From Christiangramia echinicola DSM 19838 (GTDB lineage Bacteria; Bacteroidota; Bacteroidia; Flavobacteriales; Flavobacteriaceae): a DNA stretch of 64,000 nucleotides. Made by a program: the position numbers and the translations under genes. The notes beneath the pieces were generated by a model, which was not told where the DNA came from, made no database searches, and saw nothing but the letters and a program-made list of their open reading frames with translations. This document shows, in pieces, positions 34,905 through 43,690 of the stretch (within the stretch, counting starts at the first letter, position 1; each line of letters begins with the position of its first letter). Location: assembly GCF_000423065.1 (NCBI RefSeq), contig NZ_AUHG01000012.1, forward strand, positions 124,001 to 188,000, in the 5' to 3' direction.

Positions 34905-35549
34905 ATGAAGACGATCACTACCTGTGTGCATGACATTATTCGCCATCAACCTTTTCTGGATGACGCGATAGCAAGGGATATTGTGAATTTTAGTGGTCTT
35001 GCAGCAGATATTCAGCCGCAGGTTGAAAAGGAAATGAGAAAGCCGGTTAAACAGGGAAGTATCATCATGGCACTCAGGCGGTATGCTCCTACCCGCACAA
35101 AAGTAAATATGCAGAGCCTTCGCGAACTTGGAGATATTATCGTAAGGTCTGGCATTACCGAATACACTTTTCTAAATTCAAAAACGATTATTTCCAATAA
35201 GATCAAATTAATGGAAGCGGTTAAGGACGAAACCGGAGTTTATCTAAATTATTCAAGCAATTATCAGGAAAGTAATATTCTGGTCTCTTCTTCTCTAACG
35301 GACCTGGTGGAAAAATGTTTCAGAAATGAAGTGAGAGTCTCGGTGAAGGAAGAACTTTCATCTATTACCATTGCCTTACCTAAAAACAGTTCTCAAACCG
35401 TAGGATTATATTTCTACATATTCAAATTACTGGCCTATGAAGGGATTCCGGTATTCGAAATGATCTCCACCTCTAACTATTTTGCGTTGTTTTTAGAAAA
35501 GGAATATATAAATAAGGCCTTTCTCTTAATGAATGAGATAAAGCAATAA
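34905..35549 (+). CDS. protein of unknown function with C-terminal ACT-like region, divergent from lysC
   Basis: A 214-residue cytosolic protein. I cannot place the N-terminal 120 residues, which are helical with a YAPTR-like turn and might bind DNA or a partner. The C-terminal segment (LYFYIFKLLAYEGIPVFEMISTSNYFALFLEKEY) has the beta-alpha-beta-beta-alpha-beta pattern of an ACT domain, much like those of aspartate kinase. Its start lies 100 bp from the lysC start on the other strand. An inferred role is amino-acid-responsive regulation of aspartate-family synthesis; no direct proof is in the sequence. Confidence 0.75.
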   Translation: MKTITTCVHDIIRHQPFLDDAIARDIVNFSGLAADIQPQVEKEMRKPVKQGSIIMALRRYAPTRTKVNMQSLRELGDIIVRSGITEYTFLNSKTIISNKIKLMEAVKDETGVYLNYSSNYQESNILVSSSLTDLVEKCFRNEVRVSVKEELSSITIALPKNSSQTVGLYFYIFKLLAYEGIPVFEMISTSNYFALFLEKEYINKAFLLMNEIKQ

Positions 35550-35550
35550 T

Positions 35551-35706
35551 CTACCAGTATTCGTAATAAACACCAGTCATCGCAAAGACTGCCAGTATTA
35601 TGATAATACTAATTGCGATATAAATTATCTTATTATTAACCCTTCTGGCCGTTCTAAGGAATTCTATATCTGATCTGCCGTCAGATTTATTTCGGGATTG
35701 TATCAT
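35551..35706 (-). CDS. small single-span membrane protein
   Basis: A 51-codon ORF, ATG at 35704-35706, stop at 35551-35553. The N-terminal 25 residues are polar and basic (TARRVNNK), then IIYIAISIIIILAVFAM is a single membrane helix, followed by a short periplasmic tail ending YYEYW. The start sits in an otherwise empty intergenic stretch after the ACT-like gene. Composition is typical of real small membrane proteins. Function is unknown. Confidence 0.5.
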   Translation of the reverse strand: MIQSRNKSDGRSDIEFLRTARRVNNKIIYIAISIIIILAVFAMTGVYYEYW

Positions 35707-35840
35707 ATAAACCGTTAAATTCAATAGGGTTGGCTAATATACTAAAAATCAATAATTTAATTAAATTTCATTATAAATTTTTCCTAATTCAGAAAAATTG
35801 AAGTTAATCTGGAGCTATTTTTATTAAAAATTTATTCAAA

Positions 35841-35972
35841 ATGAAAAATATTCTTAGAGCTATATTAGCCGGTTGGGGAGCCAAAAAATTTGGCGGTGGT
35901 TGCGGTTGTATAGGTATGGTAGTTGTCTTTGTTATTCTTTGGATTCTATTGGGCTATTTAGGCCTTAATTAG
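35841..35972 (+). CDS. small Gly/Cys-rich membrane peptide
   Basis: A 43-residue ORF. The first 17 residues are polar with a KKF end, then FGGGCGCIG, then a strongly hydrophobic span (MVVVFVILWILLGYLGL). Its stop codon overlaps the stop of the converging channel gene by 4 bp. Similar tiny glycine-rich one-helix peptides are frequent in Bacteroidota; no function known. Cys21 and Cys23 could bind metal or be modified. Confidence 0.5.
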   Translation: MKNILRAILAGWGAKKFGGGCGCIGMVVVFVILWILLGYLGLN

Positions 35973-37045
35973 TTATAATCCTTAACGAGGTTTGCCCATT
36001 CCATAGTTTTTAAAGTCCTTACTAAAATAGGATCAATTTCTTTTTTAAGTTTTGAATCTTTTGGGAAAGCATAGCTATAATAATCTTTCTTTAAGCTTTG
36101 TCCCAGTATCTCCAATTCATCTGATAAGCCTAATCTTTCAATTTCAAATTTTAGAATTGGCTCATCATAGACAAATAGCTTAGTTTTCTTGTTCATTACA
36201 GCATTCAATCCTTCTACACCATTAGTCACAAGCGTATTTCGAACATTATATAGATCTAACAATTCCTGAGAGCTCGAACTTTTAACGGTAGTCACCTCAA
36301 ATCGCTCCAAATCCTGGATATTGGTAATTTCTTCATTGATGCTTTTAACGGTTAGAGACGACGCAATTCCTGCCGTGAAACTTGATATTATGATCACCGC
36401 AATAAACATCCAAATGAGTCCTATCACTCTACCTCCGGTAGTCTTAGGAGCTTTATCCCCATAACCTACTGTGGTCATGGTAACTGCACTCCACCAGAAG
36501 CCCTGCATAATCCCTCTAATGCTCCCGCCAAATTCTTCGGGATTCCTCCTTCTTTCAAAAGCCCAAACAAGAATTCCAAAAATAAGTATGACAAAAAGTA
36601 ATAATCCAATCAAAGAGAAAAAGTCCCAGCTAAAAAAATTCTTGACATGGTTAAGTACATTCGACTCTTTTCTTTTTACCACGCTTGTATGTGAGATAAA
36701 ATAAGGCTGGGAAAACTCCATCCGTTTCATCCTGTTATCGGTAACAGTAATGGGATTCACACTTAGATCTACTTCTCCATTTTCAATTCCAGTTAATAGA
36801 CTCTCAAGGCTTTCGTATTCCTTAAATTCATAGGAAGCCTGTAGTTGCTCATTCACCATTTTCCACGATGCTATACTTAAGCCCGCATATCCTTGTGGGC
36901 GCTTTTCAACAAATGGAGGAGTTTCAGTCACTCCGATAATTAATTTTTTATTTCTCTGAAGTGAATCTGATTCCTGAGAAAAGCTATGGAGAGAGCAAAT
37001 AAGAAAAAATAAGAAAGTAGAAATCTGTCGAATAATTGGCATCAA
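35969..37045 (-). CDS. GluR0-type ligand-gated potassium channel (bacterial ionotropic glutamate receptor-like)
   Basis: A 358-residue protein with a split periplasmic ligand-binding domain and a K+ channel pore. Residues 1-23 are a signal peptide. S1 of the solute-binding type-3 fold is about 34-125 and includes DLSVNPITVTDNRMKRMEFSQPYF. A membrane helix follows at about 142-163, then the pore with the potassium filter TVGYGD (192-197), a second helix at about 206-230, and the S2 lobe to the end. This order (S1-M1-pore-M2-S2) matches GluR0. It would open a K+ pathway when an amino acid binds. The ligand is not known. It has no clear operon partner. Confidence 0.92.
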   Translation of the reverse strand: MMPIIRQISTFLFFLICSLHSFSQESDSLQRNKKLIIGVTETPPFVEKRPQGYAGLSIASWKMVNEQLQASYEFKEYESLESLLTGIENGEVDLSVNPITVTDNRMKRMEFSQPYFISHTSVVKRKESNVLNHVKNFFSWDFFSLIGLLLFVILIFGILVWAFERRRNPEEFGGSIRGIMQGFWWSAVTMTTVGYGDKAPKTTGGRVIGLIWMFIAVIIISSFTAGIASSLTVKSINEEITNIQDLERFEVTTVKSSSSQELLDLYNVRNTLVTNGVEGLNAVMNKKTKLFVYDEPILKFEIERLGLSDELEILGQSLKKDYYSYAFPKDSKLKKEIDPILVRTLKTMEWANLVKDYN

Positions 37046-37088
37046 TAAATTTTTAAACGTCGAAGATAATAAAGATGAGATAATGTAC

Positions 37089-37547
37089 TTACTTTGCTAC
37101 GGTGTCTTTATGGAAGATATAAGCGATATTTAATTTCTTTCTACCAAACTTCTTCGCCTTATCTACATTTTCGCCCATATAGATATCTATTTTATTACGC
37201 CATCGATAATGCATTTTATCCTTAACAAGATAAATACTGTCAAAACCTTCGATCTTAATTTTAGAGTTATGATCAAGTCCTAATTTTAATAGATCGCGCG
37301 AAATAGCAATGGCATTCATACCTGGTTTTAAGGTGTCTCCCCATGCCGTAATTCTTGGATTATCCTGAGTTTGATATCCTACAGAATTATAGGCAGTAGC
37401 AGTCACGCAAATAGTATCCCAATCTAATTCTTCGTTTGTGAGATTACGCCTCTTACATGAGCAAAGTATAATTAGAAAAAATATAACGGTGCAATTCCTC
37501 AGGCATAATTCTCTATTTCGAGAAAGAGCAAGTTTCCATATTCTCAT
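37089..37547 (-). CDS. 3D-domain lipoprotein, possible peptidoglycan-active protein
   Basis: A 152-residue protein whose C-terminal 100 residues show the 3D (Asp-rich) domain also found in MltA and cell-wall-active resuscitation proteins: VTATAYN, TAWGDTLKPGMNAIAIS, IDIYMG, with the conserved Asp residues in AWGD and IDIY. The N-terminus (about residues 15-34) is hydrophobic and ends CSC, fitting a lipoprotein. The domain often forms a catalytic or sugar-binding beta barrel, but here no lytic activity is proven. It starts 5 bp downstream of the Gfo/Idh/MocA gene, so both may be in one operon. Confidence 0.8.
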   Translation of the reverse strand: MRIWKLALSRNRELCLRNCTVIFFLIILCSCKRRNLTNEELDWDTICVTATAYNSVGYQTQDNPRITAWGDTLKPGMNAIAISRDLLKLGLDHNSKIKIEGFDSIYLVKDKMHYRWRNKIDIYMGENVDKAKKFGRKKLNIAYIFHKDTVAK

Positions 37548-37552
37548 AAATT

Positions 37553-39010
37553 TTATAAAGTAAACCCTTCAGGGTAATTTCGTTTAACGAACTGGTTAGC
37601 CTCATCAAAGTTCGTTACTTTCATATTTTCTGCGTCCCATATCATTTTGATATCTCTTCCAGGATAATAAATTTGTTCTTCACCATTCTCCTTTTTCCTT
37701 GTTTTCTGAATATCATATCCCCTGATGGCCAGGTTAGCAACTAAAAGGGATTCGGTAAGCGGACCGGCTATATCGAATGGAGAACTGACTTCTTTTTTAC
37801 CGTATCCTGCAATTGCGGCCTCAACCCATTGGGCGTAATGACCATCCATTCCACCTTCTACCCGGGCATATTTCTGAGGAACACTCACTTCATCAGTTTT
37901 AGAAGTTGGCAGTAAACGTGGGTTTAATCCGTAAGTTCCGCACATCATTTTACCTTTACTCCCAATGAGAAGAGCTCCATTCCCTCCATCACCAAAGGTT
38001 TCTTCAGGACCAAGTTCTTCAGGTCGCATTGGCTTAATTCCGCCATCCATCCAATGCAAGGTAATATCCTTATTATTATCTTTCCCTTCAAAACTCATTA
38101 TTACATGACTTGAAGGTGGACAACTTTCAGGGAAATAACCTCGTTGAAACTCATCTACATACACACTTCCTACGCTACATTCTACTTCTTTCGGGTACTT
38201 GAGATCCAGAACGCTAAAAGGAGGTTCAATTAAATGGCAACCCATATCCCCCAATGCCCCGGTACCATAATCCCACCAACCACGCCAGTTGAAAGGAACA
38301 AGACCATCTATATATTCTTTATATGGTGCTGTGCCCAGCCATAATTTCCAGTCCAGCTCAGATGGAACCGGTGAAGATCTTTCTGGCCAGGGAATACCTT
38401 GTGGCCATACAGGTCGGTTAGTCCATACATAAACTTCATTTACTTCCCCAATAATACCCGCATCATACCATTCTTTCATTTTACGTACCCCATCTCCAGA
38501 AGCGCCCTGGTTTCCCATTTGGGTTACTACCTTGTATTTCTTTGCTGCTTCAGTTAAAGCTCTAGCCTCATATATATCATGAGTTAAGGGTTTCTGAACA
38601 TACACATGCTTACCGCGTTGCATGGCGGCCATTGTTTGTACAGCATGATTATGATCTGGTGTTGAAATGGATACAGCGTCGAAATTTTTCGATTCTTTAT
38701 CAAACAGTTCCCTATAATCCTTATAATATTTTGCTTTCGGAAACCTTTGCCTGGAAGTGGCTGCTCTACGATCGTCTACATCGCATAAAAAGGCAATTTC
38801 AGCCTTGCCACTTTTATAAAAACTTTGAATATCAGATTCTCCTTTCCCACCTACTCCAATTCCAGCGATCAATAGTTTATCACTTGGAGGTATAAAACCA
38901 GGCCCACCAAGTACATGTCGAGGAACAATAAAAAAACCGGTGGCAGCGATAGCAGATTTTTTGACAAAATCTCTTCGTGAATCCTTTGCTAAATTTTTAT
39001 TTGGTTTCAT
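37553..39010 (-). CDS. Tat-exported Gfo/Idh/MocA family oxidoreductase
   Basis: A 485-residue NAD(P)-dependent oxidoreductase. Residues 8-35 form a twin-arginine signal (SRRDFVKKSAIAATGFFIVP), so it is exported folded with its cofactor. The Rossmann motif GIGVGGKGESD follows at about 50-60, and the catalytic VQKPL segment (the EKP motif variant) is near 145. Such periplasmic members often act on sugars or glycosaminoglycan-derived substrates in Bacteroidota; the exact substrate is not known. The 3D-domain lipoprotein gene begins 5 bp after its stop. Confidence 0.9.
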   Translation of the reverse strand: MKPNKNLAKDSRRDFVKKSAIAATGFFIVPRHVLGGPGFIPPSDKLLIAGIGVGGKGESDIQSFYKSGKAEIAFLCDVDDRRAATSRQRFPKAKYYKDYRELFDKESKNFDAVSISTPDHNHAVQTMAAMQRGKHVYVQKPLTHDIYEARALTEAAKKYKVVTQMGNQGASGDGVRKMKEWYDAGIIGEVNEVYVWTNRPVWPQGIPWPERSSPVPSELDWKLWLGTAPYKEYIDGLVPFNWRGWWDYGTGALGDMGCHLIEPPFSVLDLKYPKEVECSVGSVYVDEFQRGYFPESCPPSSHVIMSFEGKDNNKDITLHWMDGGIKPMRPEELGPEETFGDGGNGALLIGSKGKMMCGTYGLNPRLLPTSKTDEVSVPQKYARVEGGMDGHYAQWVEAAIAGYGKKEVSSPFDIAGPLTESLLVANLAIRGYDIQKTRKKENGEEQIYYPGRDIKMIWDAENMKVTNFDEANQFVKRNYPEGFTL

Positions 39011-39207
39011 AGAAAATTAAGTTAGTTTGACAGAGTTGAAGTAATATCTATTAGAAACTTCAAACAATTTAATGAAAATATGACAAAATGTATCACCATC
39101 GGTTATTCTGTCGGGTTATTTGGCCTTCGGCAGGGTACTTGCACCATTTGGCATAAATGGCTGAAAATTAGTTTATAGCCAAAACAAAAATTGAAAAAAT
39201 ACTTTTT

Positions 39208-39639
39208 ATGAGTCAAGTAAAGCAAAATGACGCCGTTAAGGTACATTACACAGGGAAGTTAGAAGACGGTCAGGTTTTCGATAGTTCAGTAGAACGCGGA
39301 GAGCCAATAGAGTTCACTCTAGGTCAAGGTCAACTTATCCCAGGTTTTGAAGAAGGTCTTATCGGTATGGAAGTAAACGAGAAGAAGACTATCAATATAC
39401 CTAAAGAAGAGGCTTACGGTGAGCCAAAAGCTGAGCTTATTCAGGAAGTTGAAAAAAATCAACTACCAGAAGAGCTTAAACCAGAAGTTGGAATGCCACT
39501 TGTATCTAAAGGACCTGATGGTCGTGAGATCAATCTTGTAGTAACTGAAGTTAAAGATGAGAGTATCGTTGTAGATGCCAATCATCCATTAGCTGGAAAA
39601 GATCTTGTATTTGATCTTGAAGTTGTTGAGATCAAGTAA
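39208..39639 (+). CDS. FKBP-type peptidyl-prolyl cis-trans isomerase (SlyD-like)
   Basis: A 143-residue cytosolic FKBP. The FKBP part begins VKVHYTGKLEDGQVFDSS and contains PIEFTLGQGQLIPGFEEGLIGM; the insert-in-flap region follows with KAELIQEVEKNQLPEELKP. It lacks the His-rich tail of E. coli SlyD. It isomerises Xaa-Pro bonds and acts as a folding helper. It is monocistronic, with a rho-independent terminator at its end. Confidence 0.93.
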   Translation: MSQVKQNDAVKVHYTGKLEDGQVFDSSVERGEPIEFTLGQGQLIPGFEEGLIGMEVNEKKTINIPKEEAYGEPKAELIQEVEKNQLPEELKPEVGMPLVSKGPDGREINLVVTEVKDESIVVDANHPLAGKDLVFDLEVVEIK

Positions 39640-39658
39640 TTCTCAGAAATCATATATG

Positions 39659-39690
39659 AAAAAGCCTGGAAGTTATCTTTCAGGCTTTTT
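39659..39690 (+). terminator. terminator after the FKBP gene
   Basis: AAAAAGCCTG (39659-39668) pairs with CAGGCTTTTT (39681-39690), 12-nt loop, ending in a T run. Confidence 0.85.
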
Positions 39691-39770
39691 TATTGGTTAA
39701 GGTTTTTATAATTCTTTTCCGGTTCAGCTTATGCTTCTTAATTTAGAGAGAAATCACAAATAACCAAGTT

Positions 39771-40181
39771 ATGAAAAGAAAAGGATCAGCCGTTTGGAAA
39801 GGCTCATTAAAAGAAGGAAATGGAACCGTAAGTCTTGAAAGCGGAGTTTTAAAAGATGAACAGTATTCTTTCAAAACTCGTTTTGAAGATGGTAAGGGAA
39901 CCAATCCTGAAGAATTAGTTGGAGCCGCTCATGCAGGTTGTTTTAGTATGCAGTTATCTGCATTTTTAACTGAAGATGGATTTGAACCAGATAAACTCGA
40001 AACAACATCAGAGATCACCTTCGAAGATGGAGAGATCACCAAATCACATTTGATCCTTACTGCTGAAGTACCCGGAATTAATAAGGAACAGTTTGATAAA
40101 ATTGCCAATAAAGCTAAAGAGAGCTGCCCATTATCAAAATTACTAAAGGCCGAAATCACTTTAGAATACGACCTTAAATAA
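39771..40181 (+). CDS. OsmC family peroxiredoxin
   Basis: A 136-residue protein of the OsmC/Ohr fold that reduces organic hydroperoxides. The two redox cysteines are in AAHAGCFSM and ESCPLS, and the N-terminal strand [20 protein letters not shown] fits OsmC rather than Ohr. It dimerises with interlocking active sites. It is alone in its transcript and is bounded by terminators. Confidence 0.93.
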   Translation: MKRKGSAVWKGSLKEGNGTVSLESGVLKDEQYSFKTRFEDGKGTNPEELVGAAHAGCFSMQLSAFLTEDGFEPDKLETTSEITFEDGEITKSHLILTAEVPGINKEQFDKIANKAKESCPLSKLLKAEITLEYDLK

Positions 40182-40196
40182 GAAATTAAAGAACAG

Positions 40197-40223
40197 AGCC
40201 CTGAAATTCAAAATTTCAGGGCT
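40197..40223. terminator. bidirectional terminator
   Basis: AGCCCTGAAATT (40197-40208) and AATTTCAGGGCT (40212-40223) form a perfect 12-bp stem with a 3-nt loop, followed by T-rich sequence. The right arm lies inside the 3' end of the N-formylglutamate amidohydrolase-like gene. Confidence 0.88.
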
Positions 40224-40905
40224 TTTCTTTTAATTCTTTTATGGTCCTAAAGATGGCATGCTTCAAAGAATCATCCAGTTTATTACCACTCACCCACTTC
40301 TGGTTCACTTCCAGTTCTATTCCCACATAATTTTCAGGAAAAAGTTTCCTCAGGCTGGTAGTAAATCCATCTGACCTTCCCAGATAGGGATAATTGAATC
40401 TCACTTTTAGATCTTGAAAATTATTCAATAATAATCCTTTCCATTTTCGCGCAAATTGCTTCTCATCTTTTCTCTGCGGATCGTATAGCAGCCCAATATC
40501 TGCACTTCTCTCTTTACAATATAAAACCGGGGTAAAACTATGAATAGAAATATGAACCACGCGATCGCCAGCATCGATTAATTCTTTTATAGATCTAATA
40601 ACCCCATTGCGGTAAGGAATATAATAAGTATCCAGTAACGCTTTCTTTTGCTTAACGGTCAAAGTTTCTGAGAATCTTGATAACAAACTTCTGTGCCATT
40701 CAGATCTATTAATTTCTATCAATAATCTTCCAATTTTTTGATAATGGGAAACATCTCCTAAAATTTTCAATTTCTGAAATACATCGAAAGCCCCGGGATC
40801 ATAAGCTTCATGAGTTTTAAGTACGTTAATATCCTTTAAGAATAGTTGTTTATATTTTTCCGGAATATCAGGAAAGGCATGTTCACATGTCAGTACAAGT
40901 TTCAT
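40216..40905 (-). CDS. N-formylglutamate amidohydrolase family protein
   Basis: A 229-residue zinc hydrolase-like protein of the N-formylglutamate deformylase/amidohydrolase superfamily. It begins MKLVLTCEHAFPDIP, which carries the early family motif TCEHA. VVHISIHSFTPVLY and RFNYPYLGRSDGFTTSLRK show the core metal-site and ligand loops. A frame start at 40935 exists, but the Met at 40905 overlaps the GCS2 stop in an ATGA arrangement and matches the family. It is the third gene of a coupled operon with the ATP-grasp and GCS2 genes and would probably cleave or trim an amide-linked product. Confidence 0.88.
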   Translation of the reverse strand: MKLVLTCEHAFPDIPEKYKQLFLKDINVLKTHEAYDPGAFDVFQKLKILGDVSHYQKIGRLLIEINRSEWHRSLLSRFSETLTVKQKKALLDTYYIPYRNGVIRSIKELIDAGDRVVHISIHSFTPVLYCKERSADIGLLYDPQRKDEKQFARKWKGLLLNNFQDLKVRFNYPYLGRSDGFTTSLRKLFPENYVGIELEVNQKWVSGNKLDDSLKHAIFRTIKELKEKP

Positions 40906-42122
40906 GGCCTGAACATTATATTTTCCTGAAGACAATCAGCAAGCCTGCCATATACTTTTTTAATATTTTCGATCTCAAAATCATTCCGGAGAGCTTTTAG
41001 AATTCTGGTGGCCAGACTTCCGTTTTGAAGAATGAATTCAATATGGTCTTGTTGTCCAGCACTTAACTTCCCTCCTACCAATTCATACAGCTTTTTCCAG
41101 ATAGTCTTAACATCGACCTCTTTATCCAGATCGAAAATTGCCAGGTACTTCTTGTTAGTGATCAGCGTAGTTTCGGCATTCTTGATCACTTCATCAAAAA
41201 TTAGAAAAAGCTCATCTTCATGCCATGATTTCTGATCTACTAAAGAAACCAGTTCTTCTGAAACGAGCAATTTAAGAACCTCGATAATAAAAGCTGCAAT
41301 AGCGATATCTGCTGAAGGATTTTCCTGAATATCTATCACCCTGATCTCGATAGCATTTCTATCGAACCTGGAAATAGCTCCCCTGGAATTGAGGAAATGG
41401 TGATCCAGGATCTTTTCAGTATCAAAAGGTTTAATAGCCTCTGTTATAGGTTCAAAAATGGACTTGTAATAATCAGATTTATTAAAAACCTGCTCCGGTA
41501 TGACCTTTCCTGTCATATGCGGAATTTCTTTTTGATTGGTCTTATAATAATGCATCCTGGCATCTTTAAAACCGGTAAATTCAGCATCCATAACCGGGGA
41601 GCTTGCAGCCAGACCTGGGATCAAAGGCAGAAGAACTCTTACAGCGGCATGTAGTTTTTCAAATTCGGCATCATCAAAAAATGGCAGATTAATATGCATG
41701 CTTTGCACATTGCTCCAACCATGGCCTTTACAATCAAAGATCCTGTTATATAACGCATAGATCTTACTGTAATGATGTGGCCAGAGAAGAGTTTCGGTAT
41801 TTGGATCCATAAACGGATGAGAAGCTGTTGGCAGAAGACGGGTATCAGATTCTGCTAATAAAGCATTCATCTCCTTCACATTTTCAGCAAAAAGCTCATC
41901 TAGATTATCCAGATCGTTCGTAGGGCCATTGGTTTTCATTTCTACTACGTGAGCAACCAATTCGTTGCTCCATTCTATCTTACCATTTTCAACATCAGAG
42001 ATAAGTGTTCCATTCTTTCTGGTAAGCAATGTATCTACAATAGGATTTACTTTAAGGTCTGAATTTTGAACCAGCATATATTCCAATTCAATTCCGTATA
42101 CTTCAAAAAGGTGATATGCCAT
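40902..42122 (-). CDS. GCS2-type carboxylate-amine ligase (glutamate-cysteine ligase-like)
   Basis: A 406-residue protein of the GCS2 family, an ATP-dependent amidoligase fold related to glutamine synthetase. The N-terminus has the metal-binding motif YGIELEYMLV (Glu-x-Glu), and NGPTNDLDNLDELF and GHGWSNVQSMHINLPF fit the active-site region. Its substrate is unknown; GCS2 proteins in such clusters are predicted to add an amino acid or amine to a carboxylate. The start codon overlaps the stop of the ATP-grasp gene (TAATG), and its stop overlaps the next start (ATGA), so the three genes are translationally coupled. Confidence 0.9.
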   Translation of the reverse strand: MAYHLFEVYGIELEYMLVQNSDLKVNPIVDTLLTRKNGTLISDVENGKIEWSNELVAHVVEMKTNGPTNDLDNLDELFAENVKEMNALLAESDTRLLPTASHPFMDPNTETLLWPHHYSKIYALYNRIFDCKGHGWSNVQSMHINLPFFDDAEFEKLHAAVRVLLPLIPGLAASSPVMDAEFTGFKDARMHYYKTNQKEIPHMTGKVIPEQVFNKSDYYKSIFEPITEAIKPFDTEKILDHHFLNSRGAISRFDRNAIEIRVIDIQENPSADIAIAAFIIEVLKLLVSEELVSLVDQKSWHEDELFLIFDEVIKNAETTLITNKKYLAIFDLDKEVDVKTIWKKLYELVGGKLSAGQQDHIEFILQNGSLATRILKALRNDFEIENIKKVYGRLADCLQENIMFRP

Positions 42123-43576
42123 TATATTTTATTTTCTAATCTATTTTTAAATGCGGTTAAAATATCAATATACACCTGGTCACCATAGTAATCATCTTCC
42201 ACCCCAGCATCGATATTAGGATTATCATTGATCTCTATTACCAAAGCTTTTGAGTCTACTTCTTTAATATCTATACCGTATAAGCCTTTTCCCATCAATT
42301 TGGCTGCTTTTATAGCATTTCTCAGGATCTTCTCAGGCACTTTTTCTATTGGTAGACAATCTGCATTCCCATCCTGATCATCTTTCTTTTCTGCATCCCA
42401 GTTATAGATCTGCCAGTGTCCTTTGGCCATATAATATCTACAGGCATAAAAAGGTTTCCCGTCAAGAACCCCAATTCGCCAGTCATAATCTGAAGGAGAG
42501 AACTCCTGTGCGATCACCAGGTCAGATTTTTTAAGCATGGCATTAACCACTTCCAGATACTCCTCTTCTGTTTCAGCTTTTTTAACACCGAAGGAGAAGG
42601 TTGAATCTGGCGATTTTAATACGACAGGTAAACCGATCTTTGCCAATACAACATCTTTATTTTCTTTATGTACAATAATAGTTTTAGGTGTAGGTATTCC
42701 TGCATTTTCTAAAGCTTCAGCCATATAAACTTTATTACAGCATTTAAGAATAGCATCCGGATAATCTATAATTGCGATATCTTCCTGCTGTGCTTTTCGT
42801 GCAAATGCATACGCCTCATTATTAACCTCGGTACTTTGTCTAATAAATAAAGCATCAAAGGCAGAAAGTCTTGAAAGTTCTTTGGGAGAAATAATTTCTG
42901 AATAAAACCCCATTTTTTCCGCGATATCCATAAACTTTTTCAGTGCTTTCTGGTTGCTTGGCGGAGCAACATCATTAGGCTGGACTAAAATAGCCAGATC
43001 ATATTCTGCGACATTATTTCTAGGAGTGTCATAGCGTTTCTTGGCAAAATACTGTTCAGCAAAAACAAGCATACTTTCCTTATGATCTTCGGGAATTTCA
43101 GATTCTGAAATAGCTTTGATACTCTTTATATTCCATTTTGTAGTGAAATTGAACTTCACCCTTAAAAATGGAATTTGAAAATGCCTGAAGAACATGGCAC
43201 TCAATTCCCTGTATTTTGCAGCTACATTTTGCCCAAAATAAATACTCAGGGTAAACTCCTGAGATTTAATATTCTTTAAGGACTGTTGTAAAAGATCATC
43301 AAAATCTTCTGAAACGATCTTAACGAGTTTTGGTTCACCAAGGTCTACAATATTCTTAACTGTTGGAATTGCTAAATGTCCCCGGGCTTCCGCAAGAAGG
43401 GAAACATAATAACCTTTAGACTGATAGGAATAATCCTTACACAGGTTGAAGATCCGGGCCTTCTTTAGTTTAGAATACTCAGGCCTGGTGAGATAATCTT
43501 TTGAGGAAATTATCTGTACATGTTCCGAAGAGATAGTCCAGGTCTCCGGCTGATTTACCACAATATATTTATTCAT
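42122..43576 (-). CDS. RLAN-domain RimK-like ATP-grasp ligase
   Basis: A 484-residue protein. The first 160 residues match the RimK-like N-terminal (RLAN) domain (YIVVNQPETWTISSEHVQII...SYQSKGYYVSLLAEARGHL), and residues about 200-480 are an ATP-grasp ligase: CNKVYMAEALENAGIPTP, PVVLKSPDSTFSFGVK for ATP binding and VIEINDNPNIDAGVEDDYYG with the Glu-x-Asn-Asp magnesium site. RimK-type enzymes form amide bonds by adding glutamate or similar amino acids. It is the first gene of a three-gene operon with GCS2 and an N-formylglutamate amidohydrolase-like protein, the arrangement expected for synthesis of an unknown amide-linked product. Confidence 0.92.
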   Translation of the reverse strand: MNKYIVVNQPETWTISSEHVQIISSKDYLTRPEYSKLKKARIFNLCKDYSYQSKGYYVSLLAEARGHLAIPTVKNIVDLGEPKLVKIVSEDFDDLLQQSLKNIKSQEFTLSIYFGQNVAAKYRELSAMFFRHFQIPFLRVKFNFTTKWNIKSIKAISESEIPEDHKESMLVFAEQYFAKKRYDTPRNNVAEYDLAILVQPNDVAPPSNQKALKKFMDIAEKMGFYSEIISPKELSRLSAFDALFIRQSTEVNNEAYAFARKAQQEDIAIIDYPDAILKCCNKVYMAEALENAGIPTPKTIIVHKENKDVVLAKIGLPVVLKSPDSTFSFGVKKAETEEEYLEVVNAMLKKSDLVIAQEFSPSDYDWRIGVLDGKPFYACRYYMAKGHWQIYNWDAEKKDDQDGNADCLPIEKVPEKILRNAIKAAKLMGKGLYGIDIKEVDSKALVIEINDNPNIDAGVEDDYYGDQVYIDILTAFKNRLENKI

Positions 43577-43690
43577 TAAACATGAAAAAGTTTTTTCAAA
43601 TGTATATTAAAAACCAATCCAATTTTAGATTTTAAGTATAGCTTAATAATTATTGTTAAATTCAACCTTCAAATTTAAAACCCGTTGAAT

